Below, piece after piece: positions 63,070 to 64,000 of a stretch of 64,000 nucleotides of DNA. Position 1 is the first letter of the stretch; each line of letters starts with the position of its first letter. A model generated the notes under the pieces. The model searched no databases. It saw only the letters and a list, made by a program, of their open reading frames with translations, and had not been told where the DNA came from. A program made the position numbers and the translations under genes. Source of the DNA: a bacterium (lineage in GTDB: Bacteria; Planctomycetota; Planctomycetia; Kolteriales; Kolteriaceae); contig JAIELF010000011.1 of the NCBI GenBank assembly GCA_019753235.1, positions 186,001-250,000 of the forward strand, given 5' to 3'.

Positions 63070-64000
63070 CTAGGTGCTTGCCACCGCAGGTCGACGGGAT
63101 TCGTACGTGCGGCCACCGTCGTTGCTTTCCCGATTGGTTAGGGCGATCTGATAAAGCTCGGCACCCTTGGGGGTCGGGTAGACGCCGTTGACACAAGCCT
63201 GACACAATTCTCGCGACGGTTTGCCCACTGCCCGGGCCAGCGCATCGACCGGCAAATAGCGAAGGGAATCAGCGCCGATGGTCTCGGCCATTTTCGCTTC
63301 CATCGTCGGCGTCAAAACCAGCGAGCTACCCATGAATTTGGGAGCGAACAGTTCGCTGACGCGGGACATATCGATGCCATAAAAACAGGGGGCCACGATG
63401 GGCGGACAAGCGACCCGGACATGGACCTCTTTGGCATGGCCTCGTTCTTTGATGTGGCGAATCAGCGACGACATCGTGGTGCTGCGAACAATCGTGTCCT
63501 CGACCAGGATCACTCGTTTTCCACGAAGAACCTGAGGGATCGGCGTGTATTTCAGTTTCGCCTTTTCGACCCTATCGTCCCCCTGGATGAACGTTCGGCC
63601 GACGTAGCGATTGCGCATAAGGCCTTCCATCGAAGGAAGCTTCAACTTAAATGCCATCGCGTCGGCGGCAGCCTTGGCGGTGTCGGGGACCGGAACAACA
63701 ATCGTGTCCTCATCCAAAGGAAGTGTTTCGCTGGCGGCCAGCTCTTCGCCCAAACGAGACCGAACTTGGTAGACACTTTCGCCGTCGAGTTCGCTGGCAA
63801 CGTTGGCGAAGTAGATCCATTCGAAGAAGCAGTGGGCCTTCTTGCCCGGGGCGGCGACGCGTCCCGTCTGAACTTGCCCATTCTCGATGGTGATGATCTC
63901 GCCGGGCTCCATCGACCGAATCGTGTCAAAGCCGATGTTGGCCAATGCCACACTTTCACTCGCGAAGCCAATCAGCGCGCCTTGCTGCGCGACACACAAA
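63070..64000 (-). CDS. purF: Amidophosphoribosyltransferase, 3' part
   Basis: The C-terminal 300 or so residues of PurF, the first enzyme of purine synthesis, which makes phosphoribosylamine from PRPP and glutamine. [21 protein letters not shown] is the family signature, and [14 protein letters not shown] is the PRPP-binding loop. [13 protein letters not shown] and FGS-like C-terminal Cys pairs ([12 protein letters not shown]) are also present. The reading frame is open to the right window edge, so the start and the catalytic N-terminal Cys lie outside. Confidence 0.95.
   Translation of the reverse strand, partial: LCVAQQGALIGFASESVALANIGFDTIRSMEPGEIITIENGQVQTGRVAAPGKKAHCFFEWIYFANVASELDGESVYQVRSRLGEELAASETLPLDEDTIVVPVPDTAKAAADAMAFKLKLPSMEGLMRNRYVGRTFIQGDDRVEKAKLKYTPIPQVLRGKRVILVEDTIVRSTTMSSLIRHIKERGHAKEVHVRVACPPIVAPCFYGIDMSRVSELFAPKFMGSSLVLTPTMEAKMAETIGADSLRYLPVDALARAVGKPSRELCQACVNGVYPTPKGAELYQIALTNRESNDGGRTYESRRPAVAST

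Overview
This 64 kb window looks like chromosomal DNA of a member of the Planctomycetota. The supporting marks are a secreted DUF1592 cytochrome-type protein followed by a Tat-exported DUF1552 protein, a DUF1559 pseudopilin-like protein, PEP-CTERM surface proteins, LL-diaminopimelate aminotransferase, a chalcone-isomerase-like membrane protein, and frequent TTG/GTG starts. I see no insertion sequence, prophage, CRISPR array or rRNA. One tRNA-Lys is present.

Layout. 1-9.6 kb: a surface-glycan glycosyltransferase cluster. A partial M14 peptidase-like gene and three GT4-type genes lie on the minus strand, then GT2, GT4 and GT2 genes on the plus strand. 9.8-14.35 kb: a giant ORF joining a UbiA-type membrane prenyltransferase to eight jelly-roll-like repeats. 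It overlaps the convergent mgtE gene by 180 bp. 15.8-26.5 kb: dapL, a secreted hydrolase, an ArnT-like and a WaaE-like glycosyltransferase, rph, an ACT protein, a membrane-anchored GH36-like enzyme and a SirB1-like protein. 26.5-33 kb: an ion channel with RCK domains, a GspE/PilB ATPase, two secreted proteins, and a regulator that looks like a sigma-54 activator but has lost its ATPase motifs. 33.1-34.6 kb: gcvT-gcvH. 35.4-39.2 kb: the DUF1592/DUF1552 pair.

39.2-42.2 kb is the most interesting stretch. A clear cobalamin riboswitch on the minus strand, with a plausible promoter upstream, leads into a 37-residue membrane peptide, a DUF1559 protein and two PEP-CTERM surface proteins. None of these is a recognised B12 gene, so this may be an undescribed B12-controlled surface system. 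elbB is transcribed divergently from it.

43-48.5 kb is a replication-gene block on the minus strand, in the order dnaA, small ORF, dnaN, DUF721 (DciA-like), gyrB. recF is absent, DnaA lacks its N-terminal domains, and GyrB has EGQSAGG in place of EGDSAGG. 48.9-64 kb: cysteine desulfurase, a lipoprotein, a pilin-like protein, tRNA-Lys, a second ArnT-like transferase coupled to a CoA-binding protein, asnB, an HtrA-like protease, a chalcone-isomerase-like protein, rsmD-cca, a large hybrid histidine kinase and the 3' part of purF.

Function names rest on motifs read by eye. No database search was run.
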